A stretch of DNA of 64,000 nucleotides, taken from contig NZ_JAHMHK010000004.1 of the NCBI RefSeq assembly GCF_018913985.1, positions 1 through 64,000 of the forward strand, written 5' to 3'. This DNA comes from Mycoplasma zalophidermidis. GTDB lineage: Bacteria; Bacillota_I; Bacilli_A; Mycoplasmatales; Metamycoplasmataceae. A program made the position numbers and the translations under genes. Shown piece by piece: positions 26,001 to 36,446 of this stretch. Each line of letters opens with the position of its first letter. Within the stretch, counting starts at the first letter, position 1. Below the pieces are notes generated by a model. The model had not been told where the DNA came from. It saw nothing but the letters and a program-made list of their open reading frames with translations, and did not search any database.

Positions 26001-27784
26001 ATTTTTTGTTCTAGATTTAAAGTCATATTTGAATATTGAGCTATTTCATTGTCATAATTGTTTATTTGAAATACAGATGTATCAATTTTTCCTTGTATAC
26101 TCATTAAATGAGTGAATAATTCAAAAAGAAATTTGATATTCTTAATATAAGAGACATCATTAAACGTAATAAATTTATGATTATTTGTCAAGTCAGAATA
26201 TACAACATCAATGTTTCGACCAATAATTTCAATTAGTGAAAAGAAGTTTTCTTTTTCGATTTCGCTTAACCTAGTTAATTTTAGCCCTCATCAGACATTC
26301 AAAATTGGGTTTTTATCAAAATGATTGATGTAATCTTGTAATTCTTTAATATTAATTTTTAATTCATCTAGCTTTTCAGAATCAATATTTAGAAAATTAT
26401 TGATATTGAATTGTAGATTTGAAACCTTATCGAATTTATAAAAATTTCCAATCATTTTATATAAGCTTTTATTTAAAGGCGCTCTTAATTTTAAAAGTTC
26501 TCAGCCATATTTTTTAAGTCTCTCTACTATGGCTAGATAATCATTAGTAAATTTAGATATTGGATCACTTGCAACTTGATAATTCAGTTTACCTTTTTCA
26601 AGAGTGTCATCCAAATCCTTCAAAATTGCTTTTTTATCTAAATCTAAACTATGAATAGGAATAACATAATCGTTTAATTGTATTTTTTTCAAGTTATTAT
26701 AAACAACATCCAAAGCCGCTTTTTTCTCTGACACAAATAGAACTTTTTTGTTTCTGGCTAATAATTCAGTAATGATATTTGTAATTGTGTGTGACTTCCC
26801 AGTTCCTGGAGGACCCTGCAAAATGAAACTTTCTCCTTGAATTGCAGATTGAATTGCAACTTCCTGTGATGAGTCAGAATCAAGAACATGATAGTATTCA
26901 TTAATATCGATTTTAGTTTCAACATTGTCTTCATTGATAATATCAAAATCATTGATGCCATCATTTTCTTCATTTGAAAGTGCCTTAATAAATTCATTTT
27001 CAACTATTTTATCTTCATTTTCATCTAAATCGACATACATATTGATTTTTGAAAAACTGAAAGTATCTAAAAATATGCGGTTATCTATTTGCCAATCATT
27101 ACTTCTAAAATTAGTTGTTAGTTGTTCAACAAAATTATTGTACTTAGCGTAATTATTTTCACAGTTATCAATAGCATTAATATCTATATTAATACCATAA
27201 ATAACTGAAAGTTTTCTGATTAGTGCTAAATTTGGAGTTAAAGTAAATTCATCATCAAAAAGCACATGATACTGTGTTTGATTTTTTAAATTCTTTGATT
27301 TCAAATTTGCTTGAAGAAACATTAAGGGTGAATAAACAAACCCGGAAATAGAAGTATTATTTTCTGCTTCGCTTCACTTTAAAAGACCAAAACTTAAAAA
27401 CAATGTATTAATTGAATATTGATCAATAAAATCTAGATATTTTTTGTTAATCTTTTTCAATATTATTGCTTGGTCTTCGTAGTCAACGTTTGAATAAAGA
27501 GTATTGGGTTTGCAAGCGCCAATTTTGTCTATCACATCATCTAATTTAACTATTTTTAAGTTTTTTTGCTGTTCATTAAACTCAGAATCAAAACTTAAAT
27601 TAGCGATTTCTATCTTCTCAGAACCAACGTAATCTAATATTGTTTTTAAGTCTGGACAAATAACTTCTAATTTCGATTGCGTTTTTGATGTCTTTAGTGA
27701 ATAATTCAACGCTTTATTTCTGTATGTTAAGTCAAGTAAATCGTTTTTTCATGTTTCTATATTTTGGCTTGCTTTATTACTCAT
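23093..27784 (-). CDS. DUF4011 - superfamily 1 helicase - Vsr-like nuclease protein
   Basis: This 1563-residue protein is the largest in the window and one continuous frame with TGA as Trp. The N-terminus (WKNDLLDLTYRNKALNYS) is typical of DUF4011. Walker A GPPGTGKS is near residue 324. A long, poorly conserved helical insert (about 450-850) precedes FDEASQVRPETA near 948, GDSEQLPP near 972, VQGDERE near 1143 and FTRAKRG near 1186. A Vsr/MTES_1575-type endonuclease fold follows, with ECDGATYHSSKTSRDRDRLR near 1290 and RGWQIHRIWSTSWF, then a DUF3320-like tail. Related single-protein systems with this architecture have been reported as phage defence (Hhe type), though homologues are also common in mycoplasmas. 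ATG 27782-27784 follows AGGAG and is 17 bases after hisS, so the two are co-transcribed. Confidence 0.85.
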
Positions 27785-27801
27785 TTGTTTCTCCTATGTA
27801 T

Positions 27802-29112
27802 TTATTCAAGAAATAATTCTAAGTCTTGTACACTTTGCAATCCAGATTCGGCTAGGAAATCTAGTAAATCCACAAATCCTTCTTCTGTTAATGAAAAGTA
27901 AATCCTGTCATTTGTCTCAATGTGTTTTACAACAATTAGTTCATTATTATCGAACAAATCGTCTAAAATAACATATTTTGCGCCTAATTTTTTGGCTTTA
28001 TCAAAAATCTTTTTACTTTTTGAAACATCTTTTAAGTATTCAATTTTGATGCCATAGGATCTTAATTCGTTTGATAAACAAAATAAAGGGGTTAAGTATT
28101 TTTCCTGTGTTGAAGCAATCAAAATATCTACAACTTCAACATCATCATTATTGATTTCTAAATTTTGCTCAGTTAAAATTTCAGCAGTTCTATCAACACC
28201 AAACCCTCAACCGCTAGCGCATAAATCTGGTCCATCTAATTCTTTAATTAAATTAGAATATCTACCTCCACCAATCAACGTCGATTGACTCCCGGTATTC
28301 TGAGCAGTAGAAACGAATTCGTAAACAGTTTCATCATAATAATCAAGACCTCTTACTAATGAGTAATCAATCTGGTAGTTAATTCCTGCTTCATCCAATA
28401 TTTGAACCAACTTTTGGAATTGATTTTTACTTGATTCAGATAAAAATTTATTAATTTTTGGCGCTTTTTTAACAAAGTCTTTATTTCCATCAACCTTGTC
28501 ATCTAGAATTCTTAAAACATTACCTTCTAAACGAGCTTTAGAGTCTTCCGTTAATTGGTCTTGATATTGCTCTAAATATTTTTTTAATTCCTTTTGATAA
28601 TTATTTCTCGATTCAAAGTCACCGATTGAATTAATTTTCAGTATGAAACTCAATCCTAAAATTTGCAATATAGAATGCGCTAAAATAATTAATTCAGCAT
28701 CTGTGTAAACGTTAGCTTCCCCAATCGATTCAACGCCAGCTTGGTAAAATTGTCTCTGGCGTCCTTTCTGTGGTTGCTCATATCTAAACATTTGACCAAA
28801 ATATGCAAACTTAGTGGTTTTTAAAGTTGCATATCACTTGTTTTCAATTAAAGCTCTTACGAAACCAGCAGTCCCTTCGGGTCTTAATGCAATTTCTCTA
28901 TCACCTTTGTCTTTAAATTCATACATTTCTTTCTTAACGATGTCGCTTCCCGCTACCGAACGTTTATATAATTGAGCTTGTTCAATAATTGGTGTATCGA
29001 TTAAGTTGAAATTGTAATTTCTAACAACCTTAATAAATGTTGCTCTTATGAATTCTTGGATATTCATTTCAGCTGGAGATAAATCTCTTGTGCCTTTAAT
29101 CTTTTTAATCAT
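27802..29112 (-). CDS. hisS: Histidyl-tRNA synthetase
   Basis: This 436-residue class II synthetase has the family start IKKIKGTRDLSPAEM. Motif 2 includes ALRPEGTAGFVRA, followed by FRYEQPQKGRQRQFYQAGVE. The HisA motif LVRGLDYYDETVYEF, motif 3 GFGVDR and a C-terminal anticodon-binding domain complete the protein. TGA Trp codons occur at ENKWYATLK and ASGWGFG. It is upstream of the large helicase gene in the same transcript. Confidence 0.97.
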
Positions 29113-29307
29113 ATTAACCTTCCTTATATATATTTAATTATTATACTCTAATATAAATACCAAATATAAATATAGGAAATAAATTATTCTTTTTTTTACC
29201 CAAAATATTGAATTTATAGTCATAAAAGTAAAAAATATCGTTTAAAAATAACCTAACTTCAAAAAAATCGTTTTTGGTATAATTCAAACTAATATGCGAG
29301 GTGCTCA

Positions 29308-31005
29308 ATGAACAAAGTAAGTAATAAACAAACATACACTAAAACATCAACTAAGAAAAAAATTAGTTTTTTTAGTTCAATGATGATTGTAATGGGCAGT
29401 TCAATTGGGGCCGGAATTTTCTTTAAATCTGAAGAAGTCTTACAAAATTCGAGAGGTTCATTAATTTTAGCCATTGTATGTTGAATTATTGCTTCATTTG
29501 CAGTTATTTCAATGGCTTTAGCACTCACAGAAATAGCGGGAATTAAAAATGATAATTTATCAATAATAGGATGAAATAGAATTTTTAATTCAAGATGAGT
29601 TTATAAAGCAAGCAAAAATTTCATGGTTTATCTAACTTTACCATTAACATTTTTTTATATGCCTGTGTATGTAATAATGGCAATTCAAGACGGGGCTGGA
29701 GCATTAGCAAATAAACAAGCTTTAACCTTTGGTACGAATTATGACTGGCTTATATGACTTTCAATCACAACATTAATGGGGTTATATTTCTTATTACTCC
29801 CTGGGTTAAATTCAAAAATCGGTAGTGCACACAATATCGTTGTTCTATGTATTAAATTTTTACCGCTGGTTTTTATTACCCTAATTGGTTTTACTCTTGC
29901 TTTTACTGGCAAAGGCGGTGTAAGCGAAATAAGTTTAGGAATTAAACAGCATGAATTTAATATTAAAACGGGTAGCACATTTATTCAGTATGGTGGTTTA
30001 GGAGGATTTATCGGGGTATTTCTATCAGTTGGAGCAATTTTTTTTGCTTATGATGGTTTTTATATTGCAGCCGGAATGCAGAGTGAAATGAAACGACCTG
30101 AAAAAACTTCATTAGCTTTATCATTGGGATTAATTGTTGTAACAATTATTTATGTAGCAATTGCTATTTCAATGTCAATTAATGGTGGGTCGTTTACCAA
30201 TATGAGAAGTTATATTGAGAACTTAATGGGCGTAACCACCGGTCGAATTATTTTTGGTTTAATCAATATTACAATTGCAATTGGTGTTATGGGGATAATA
30301 AATGGTTTCGCAATGTGGATGCCAAGATTTATTGAATCACTACTAGCCGAGGGTGAATTACCATTTTGAAAAAAATCTATTGGAAAACTAAATCCAAACA
30401 AACCAGTTTTTGGCGTAATATACTCATTAATAATCGGTTTGGGTTCAAATATTATATTCACTATTATCGGTGCTCAATTATATCTTCCGGTTAATGAGTC
30501 TTACTTAATTTATAGTAGTGACTCATTTAAGGCAATGTCCAGATTGTATGCTTTTACAGATTTAATAGCAAACTGAATAACTGTATTTACTTTTGTTTTT
30601 ATCGCATTTGCGATACTTGGGGCAATAAAAAATAAAAAAACCAATAAAGTAGAAATAAAACACAAACAACGCTTTTTCAATTTCTTTGCCTATGTCACGG
30701 TGATTTTTGTCGGACTGGCAATGTTGGCTCAAACAATTGTGCCAATTGCTGACTTCTTAATGGTCTTTGGTTTTGATGAAAAATCTTATTCATTAGCAAA
30801 AAATATGACAATTGCTGAAGCGCATAATTACTATATTTCATTGGTAGTTGGTCGAACAATGTTGGTTATTATGTTATTGATTTTTAATGCCCTTATATTT
30901 TTAACTACAGTAATTGAGGACAGAATTCATATTAAAAAATATGGAACACTTGATAATTATAGAGATTATAGAAATAATCTGCTGAATTTAAAAAACCGGG
31001 AATAA
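29308..31005 (+). CDS. APC-family amino acid permease
   Basis: This 565-residue protein has about 12 hydrophobic segments. The family signature SSIGAGIFFKSEEVL occurs in the first membrane helix, and the conserved FFAYDGFYIAAGMQSEMKRP segment follows helix 6. It imports amino acids by proton or antiport coupling; the specific substrate is unknown. Many Trp are TGA. GAGGTG precedes the ATG. It is a single gene between hisS (divergent) and a terminator it shares space with msrAB. The C-terminal tail contains a basic cytosolic segment. Confidence 0.88.
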
Positions 31006-31022
31006 CACACCGGTTTTTGTTT
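30993..31022 (+). terminator. Terminator after the permease gene
   Basis: AAACCGG and CCGGTTT (about 30993-31016) enclose a short loop and are followed by T residues. It overlaps the end of the permease gene and nearly touches the convergent msrAB stop codon. Confidence 0.7.
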
Positions 31023-31952
31023 TTATTCACAATATTTTTTATATTCTGAATATCCCGCTTCGTCCATTTCTTCATATGGAATAAATTTTAATGCTGCACC
31101 ATTAATGCAATATCTTAATCCGCCTTTGTCTTTTGGGCCATCATTGAACACGTGGCCAAGATGATTGTTTCCTTCACCAGATCTTACCTCTGTACGCACC
31201 ATATTATGCGAATTATCTTCTAAATATTCAACACTTCCTTTTGAAATGGGTTTAGAAAAACTAGGCCAGCCACAGCCTGCGTCAAATTTATCGCTTGACG
31301 AGAATAATGCTTCACCGCTAATTTGTTCAACATAAATGCCTCGTCTATATTCTTTATTCAATTCTGATGTATGAGGTCTTTCTGTTGCGTTATTTTTTAA
31401 AACTTCAAAGCTTAATTCGGATAAAGCAAGCTCATTGTTTATTTGTTTCAAGATTTTATTTTCATTGTCATCAAGATTATAATCTGTGTTTAAATTCACA
31501 TGGCAATAACCGCCAGGATTTTTTTCCAAATAATCTTGGTGATAATCTTCTGCTAAAATAAAATGTTTTAGTGGTGCTAGTTCAACACAAAAATTCTTAA
31601 ATATTCTTCTTTTTAGTGCAAATATTTTTTCGATAATTGTAATATCTTCCCCTTCGGTGTAATACACTCCGGTTCGATACTGTGTACCAATGTCATTTCC
31701 TTGTTTATTCAAAGATTCAGGATCTATCAATCTAAAAAAATGCAGTAATAATTCTCCCAAAGATACTAAATTTGAGTCGTAGACAACTTTCACAGTTTCA
31801 GCATGTAATGTATTTTTTAAATTTTTATATGTTGCATTTTTATCTAATCCGTTTGCATATCCAGAAACTGAATCTATTACTCCGGGTACTCTTGAAAAAT
31901 AGGCCTCAATCCCCCAAAAACAACCCCCAGCTAAATAAATAGTTTTATTCAT
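31023..31952 (-). CDS. msrAB: Fused methionine sulfoxide reductase MsrA-MsrB
   Basis: This 309-residue fusion has an N-terminal MsrA domain (about 1-155; catalytic GGCFWGIEAYFSRVPGV). The C-terminal MsrB domain (about 175-309) has FDAGCGWPSFSKPI and the catalytic cysteine in GLRYCINGAAL. MsrA repairs the S and MsrB the R sulfoxide of methionine, reversing oxidative damage. Start ATG 31950-31952 follows AGGAGGAAT, better than the longer in-frame start near 32006. The MsrB zinc-binding CxxC pairs are not apparent. It probably works with Tpx against oxidants. Confidence 0.95.
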   Translation of the reverse strand: MNKTIYLAGGCFWGIEAYFSRVPGVIDSVSGYANGLDKNATYKNLKNTLHAETVKVVYDSNLVSLGELLLHFFRLIDPESLNKQGNDIGTQYRTGVYYTEGEDITIIEKIFALKRRIFKNFCVELAPLKHFILAEDYHQDYLEKNPGGYCHVNLNTDYNLDDNENKILKQINNELALSELSFEVLKNNATERPHTSELNKEYRRGIYVEQISGEALFSSSDKFDAGCGWPSFSKPISKGSVEYLEDNSHNMVRTEVRSGEGNNHLGHVFNDGPKDKGGLRYCINGAALKFIPYEEMDEAGYSEYKKYCE

Positions 31953-32003
31953 ATTCCTCCTTGTTGGGAGTATTTTATCACGAAAACCACTCTGTATAAT
32001 AAA

Positions 32004-32030
32004 CAAAAAACACGTTTTGCACGTGTTTAA
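32004..32030 (-). terminator. Terminator after deoB
   Basis: On the minus strand AAACACGT-GCAAA-ACGTGTTT (32008-32028) is followed by TTTTG and more T residues. Confidence 0.75.
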
Positions 32031-32041
32031 AGAAAATTTAA

Positions 32042-33232
32042 TTAAACTAATTGATCAAAGATATCATCACCTGTTTCGGTAACAATTGGACAATTTCAGT
32101 TTCTTGCGACTATGTTACCGGTTGTTCCTAATCCTTCAACATCTTTTAACACTTTTGGAGATTTAAATGATTTAGAGAATATAGTTAAAGGTAGCATTTC
32201 TCTTGTGTGGTTGAATCCAGGATATAATGGATCATTCCCATGGTCAGATGTCATAATCAATAAATCGTCTTCTTTCATTGCATTAATTAAAGCACCGATT
32301 TTTGAGTCTAATAAAGCAATGTTTGAAGCATAACCATCTACATCTCTACGGTGTCCATAGTGTGAGTCAAATTGAACTAAGTTTGTGAAAACAAATTTGT
32401 CTACTGTGTCTTTCATTGCTTCTTCAATTGTTATATCCATTGCATGAGCATCCCCATCTGAGTGAATAGCTCTTGAAACGCCTTGGCCAACAAAAATATC
32501 ATTAATTTTACCAACAGCAACAACTTCAACACCAGCTCTTTGTAAATCATTTAGAATCAATTCACGTGGTTGGTTTGCGTAGTCGTGGCGATTGAATGTT
32601 CTCTTGTATTTTCCGTTTTCATCTGTAATAAAAGGTCTAACAATAATTCTACCAACATTTCATTCTGGTCTAGATGAACAAATTTCTCTGGCAGCTTTAC
32701 CATAACGGTATAAATTGTCTAATCCGATTCATTCTTCATGAGCAGCAATTTGTAAAACTGAGTCCATTGAAGTATAAATAATAATTGCTCCGGTTTCTTT
32801 TTGTTCTTGAGCAAATTCATCAATGATTTCTGTTCCAGAGCCACTTCTGTTACAAATAATTTTGCGTCCATCAAATGCTTTTGATAATTCAGCAACCAAG
32901 TCTTCTGGAAATCCATTTTCGGTGAATGTTGGGAATGGCACTAATGTTTTGATACCCATCATTTCTCAGTGTCCTGCTAAAGTATCTTTAGCATTTGAAA
33001 CTTCTTGAATTCTTGACATGTATGCCAATGGTTTACGTACATGGTAATTTCCTTCCAATGTGGTTACGTTACCAATACCAAGTTTTTTTCAATTATCTAT
33101 GAAAAACATTGCGCTTTTTGAAGCGGATAAAATGGTGTTAGCCCCTTTATCACCAAATGCTGTTTGATCGCGATCAGGACCAATTCCTAAACCGTCTGTA
33201 ACAATCATAAAAATACGATTAAATTTTGCCAT
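32042..33232 (-). CDS. deoB: Phosphopentomutase
   Basis: This 396-residue alkaline-phosphatase-superfamily mutase converts (deoxy)ribose 1-phosphate to the 5-phosphate. It links the DeoA/DeoD phosphorylases to DeoC. Metal-site motifs are [12 protein letters not shown] at the start, DTLAGHWEMMG in the cap, and [14 protein letters not shown] and MTSDHGNDP near the end. TGA Trp codons occur in HWEMM and NWKKLG. It is 8 bases after the DHH gene upstream, and away from the deoD-deoA-deoC operon. Phosphoglycerate mutase is excluded by the pentomutase-specific DxxAGHWE motif. Confidence 0.93.
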
Positions 33233-33240
33233 AATAACTC

Positions 33241-34224
33241 CTATTTATTTTCTTTTTGTCAACGTAATACTTCTTCATTACAGTCATCGATAACTTTTTC
33301 AACATCATCAAAGGTTGAAATCATCGAACCTGAAGCACGGTCATGTCCGCCGCCGCCTCATTTTAAAGCTACGTTTCTAACAATTGGTCCGTTTGAACGG
33401 TATTCACAACGAATCATGCCGCTTTCTTCTTCATTAAATGATACTCAAATTGGGTATCCCTTAATATTACCTATCATATTTGGACGAGCCATATCGTTAG
33501 GTTTTTTTCCTAAACCCAATGTTGTTTTGTAATCAACTTGAATATATGCAACTTGACCTTTGGTTTTTAATGATGACATTAAAGCTGATTGAACTTTTAA
33601 GTCTTCCAAAGTTGTTTGTGCAAGTCCTAAAAATATTTTTTCTGCATTTAAATTATTTTTATATAGGTGCGCAACTAATTCGTGAGTTCTTGCAGATGTA
33701 TCAGAGAACTGAAATCTACCTGAATCAGTAACTATTCCAAGAAAGACAAAATTTGCGGCTTTTTCTGTAATTTTTCACTTCATTTGAAATGCTAATTCAG
33801 CAATCATTTCTGCAGCCGCGATTCTGTTTTCTTCTAATCAAACAGTAACTTTATCTAAATCGTCTTCATTTGGATGATGGTCAATTCTTAATGTTTCAGC
33901 AAATAAATTTTTGTCCAAAACTTCACGATTAAAAATTCTTTCCTTTTGGTTTGCATCTACAACAACACCAAGTGATTTTTTCAAAATTTCATCTGACGGA
34001 ATTTCATCAAAATCTAAATTCAAAAAATTACTGAATAAACCGTTTGAATTTCCAATAGCATAAACTTTTTTATTAGGGTAATTTTCTCTCAATAATTCTC
34101 TAAGGCCAAACTGACTTCCTAAACAGTCCCCATCAGGACGAACGTGATGAAAAATTACGATTGAGTCATATTCCTCAATTTTTTTTGCGGCATCTTGTCA
34201 TCTGCCAGTATTTTGCATTTTCAC
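33241..34224 (-). CDS. DHH-family phosphoesterase (NrnA/MgpA-like), copy 2
   Basis: This protein of about 327 residues has the DHH superfamily motifs. VIFHHVRPDGDCLGSQ (motifs I-II) is followed by VVDANQ, LRIDHHPNEDD (DHH), and the DHHA1 domain with SNGPIVRNVALKWGGGGHDRASG. These proteins degrade short oligoribonucleotides (nanoRNA), cyclic dinucleotide products or pAp. The start is ambiguous: GTG 34224 is well spaced from GGGAGG and overlaps the previous stop codon, whereas ATG 34218 is in frame. It is the second of two tandem paralogues and leads directly into deoB. Confidence 0.88.
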
Positions 34225-35192
34225 TATTTAGCCTCCCATCTTGTAATTGCATCATTTAATTCACGAACTACTTGGTCGACTTCATCAAATGATTTTATTG
34301 TACATCCGGCAGCATTGGCATGTCCACCACCTTCATATTTATTAGCGACTTCATTAACTAATGGTCCATTTGAACGCAATCTACAACGAACTGAACCGTC
34401 TGATTGTTCTACAAAAAATGCTCAACATGCGTTATCTTCTATATTTGCTAATTCATTTACTGAAACTGCAGCTTTAAGATCATTGAAACCAAATTCTTCT
34501 TGAACAGCTTTAGTTGCTAAGAAATAAAGTACTCTTCCTTGTTTTTTAAAATTAGAAAGAATGTATCCAGAATATTTAATATCCTTTACAGTTCTTCTTG
34601 CTAGTTCTCTGTGTAATTGAGAAGGGTCAATTCCTCCTTGTTCTTGTAGGAATGCGGCCAATCTATACGTTCTAGGTGATGTGTCTGCATACATGAATCT
34701 ACCAGAATCAGTAACTATTCCTAAAAATGTATGTTTAGCAGCTTTTTCACTAACTTTTCAACCTGCATCGAAAGCAATTTGTGCTACTTGTTCCGCTGCC
34801 GCAACATAGTGTTCATCAACGAAAAGATAATCATATTCAACATCACTGCCGTTTGGGTGATGATCAATTCTTAATTTAGCAGTAAATTTATCAGTTAATA
34901 ATAAATCACCGTTTTGAATACGATCTGAACTTGACGCATCAACAACAATTGCTAACGAATCGTTGAAATCAATAATTTCCACAGGGTCAAATTGATAATT
35001 CATAAAATTGTATGTATCATTATTATCGCCAGGTGTAAAAACATTTTTGTCAGGAAAATTATCTTTAATCATTTGTGCTAATCCGTGTTGAGAACCTAAA
35101 CAATCCCCATCAGGACGAACATGATGAAAAATGATAATATTCTTGTGTTTTTTGATTGCTTCAATAGCAACCGAACTAGATCCTATTTTCAT
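34224..35192 (-). CDS. DHH-family phosphoesterase (NrnA/MgpA-like), copy 1
   Basis: This 322-residue protein has the same order of motifs as its neighbour: IIFHHVRPDGDCLGSQ, VVDASSSDR, LRIDHHPNGSD and SNGPLVNEVANKYEGGGHANAAG in the DHHA1 domain. Many positions differ between the two, so the duplication is old. MgpA of Mycoplasma pneumoniae, a relative, has been described as a bifunctional oligoribonuclease and pAp phosphatase. AGGAGATA precedes the ATG. Its stop codon shares a base with the GTG start of copy 2, which indicates translational coupling. Confidence 0.88.
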
Positions 35193-35370
35193 AAATATCT
35201 CCTTTTATTTCTATATTTAATTAAGTTTTTATATTATACCTTTTAATCAATTAATAGGTAATATATAAAACATTAAATAAGGAAACATTAACACAAAAAT
35301 AATTCAGTAATCGAGTTTCATGATTTTATTTTTTTACTAGAAAATCTGTGTATTAGTAAAATTAATTTCT

Positions 35371-36054
35371 TTAAAAATTAATAGAAATCCCGTTATTATG
35401 CAAATGATCTAATAATTCACCATATAAATAATTTACTATTGCATCGTTTGATATAGCTAAGAATTTTTCTAGGTCACTAAACAAATAATAAATTGATTTT
35501 AGTTCTTTGTTTCATCTTGGTTTTACACTGTGTTTCGAACATAAAAAACCACCTTGATAATAGCTAAAATCACATAAATTAAATGAACTAGAGCACACAC
35601 AACACTTTGTCGTTATTGGGGCAATACCATAATAATTCAGTGATTGTGCAAGAATAAATAACAATAATCTCCTGTTTAATCCTTCACCTAGTCGGTGAAT
35701 AATTTGAAAATATGCATTATAAACTGCTAAAGATTTGGATTTTATTGATTTTACGATTTTTAAACATCTAGTTAAAAAGACTAAGTTCAAGTTATTTGAA
35801 TAATCTAGTGAGTATAATGTTGTTGATTTTTTTAGCCTTCCGATTGAACCTTTTTGTCTCGCTTTAAAATATTCAATTTCCACACACGAACCCAATAATA
35901 AATTAGCTCTGTTTTTTGATTCCGGTTTATTAATCCCTTTTGCCAATAGCCTGATTGGGCCATCGGGACCAAAAAAATCAACAAGTCCGTCTAATGAACC
36001 TGTTGGAGAATCCGAAATATTAACTACAATAACTTTTTCGATTGTTTCGGCCAT
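35371..36054 (-). CDS. recO: DNA repair protein RecO
   Basis: This 227-residue protein has an N-terminal OB-fold (about 1-80, with GPIRLLAKGINKPESKNRANL). A helical domain follows, with a zinc-finger-like Cys cluster (CCVCSS...C..C near 158-178). RecO helps load RecA on SSB-coated DNA. ATG 36054 follows TTGGAGA, and the upstream in-frame TTG at 36066 is rejected. A TGA Trp lies at PRWNKEL. It is divergent from the yloU operon. Confidence 0.85.
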
Positions 36055-36158
36055 AATTTTCTCCAATTAATTAAATTAATTATATAATATAAAAACTTAG
36101 TTTTAAATTAAGATTCAACTCTAAAGCTAAGATATTAATTTAATAAAACGGAGGCGAC

Positions 36159-36446
36159 GTGAATAAATCAGAAGTCAGCAAGATTTTTATAGATATTTTG
36201 GAATCTACGCCGGGTGTCTATAGTATTCAATGCAAGCAAGATGAGACGAATCAATGTCCTGAATGCGTCATAATAAATCAATATGATACGACATGGGATT
36301 TTACCGCAACTATAACATTAATTAAAAATAGTAATTGCAAAAATATTGTGTCATCAATACATTCTTTGCTAAGATTTGCTCTTAGAAAGAATAACCAAAA
36401 ATTAGGAAAACTAAATATTTTTATAGGAGGTCTAAATAATGATTAA
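36159..36446 (+). CDS. Asp23/Gls24 (YloU-like) protein, short
   Basis: This 95-residue protein starts at GTG 36159 (GGAGGCGAC upstream). It overlaps by 8 bases the DegV-partner kinase gene fakA/yloV. In Bacillus the Asp23-family gene yloU lies at the same place. The alpha-beta pattern (GVYSIQ...FTATITLIKNSNCKNIVSSIHSLL) fits a small Asp23-like fold. There is a CxxC (QCPECV), which is unusual. The family call rests mostly on position. Confidence 0.6.
   Translation: MNKSEVSKIFIDILESTPGVYSIQCKQDETNQCPECVIINQYDTTWDFTATITLIKNSNCKNIVSSIHSLLRFALRKNNQKLGKLNIFIGGLNND

Noticed and set aside
32042-33232. 2,3-bisphosphoglycerate-independent phosphoglycerate mutase
   Set aside because: Same superfamily, but the DTLAGHWEMMG motif and length of 396 residues indicate phosphopentomutase.
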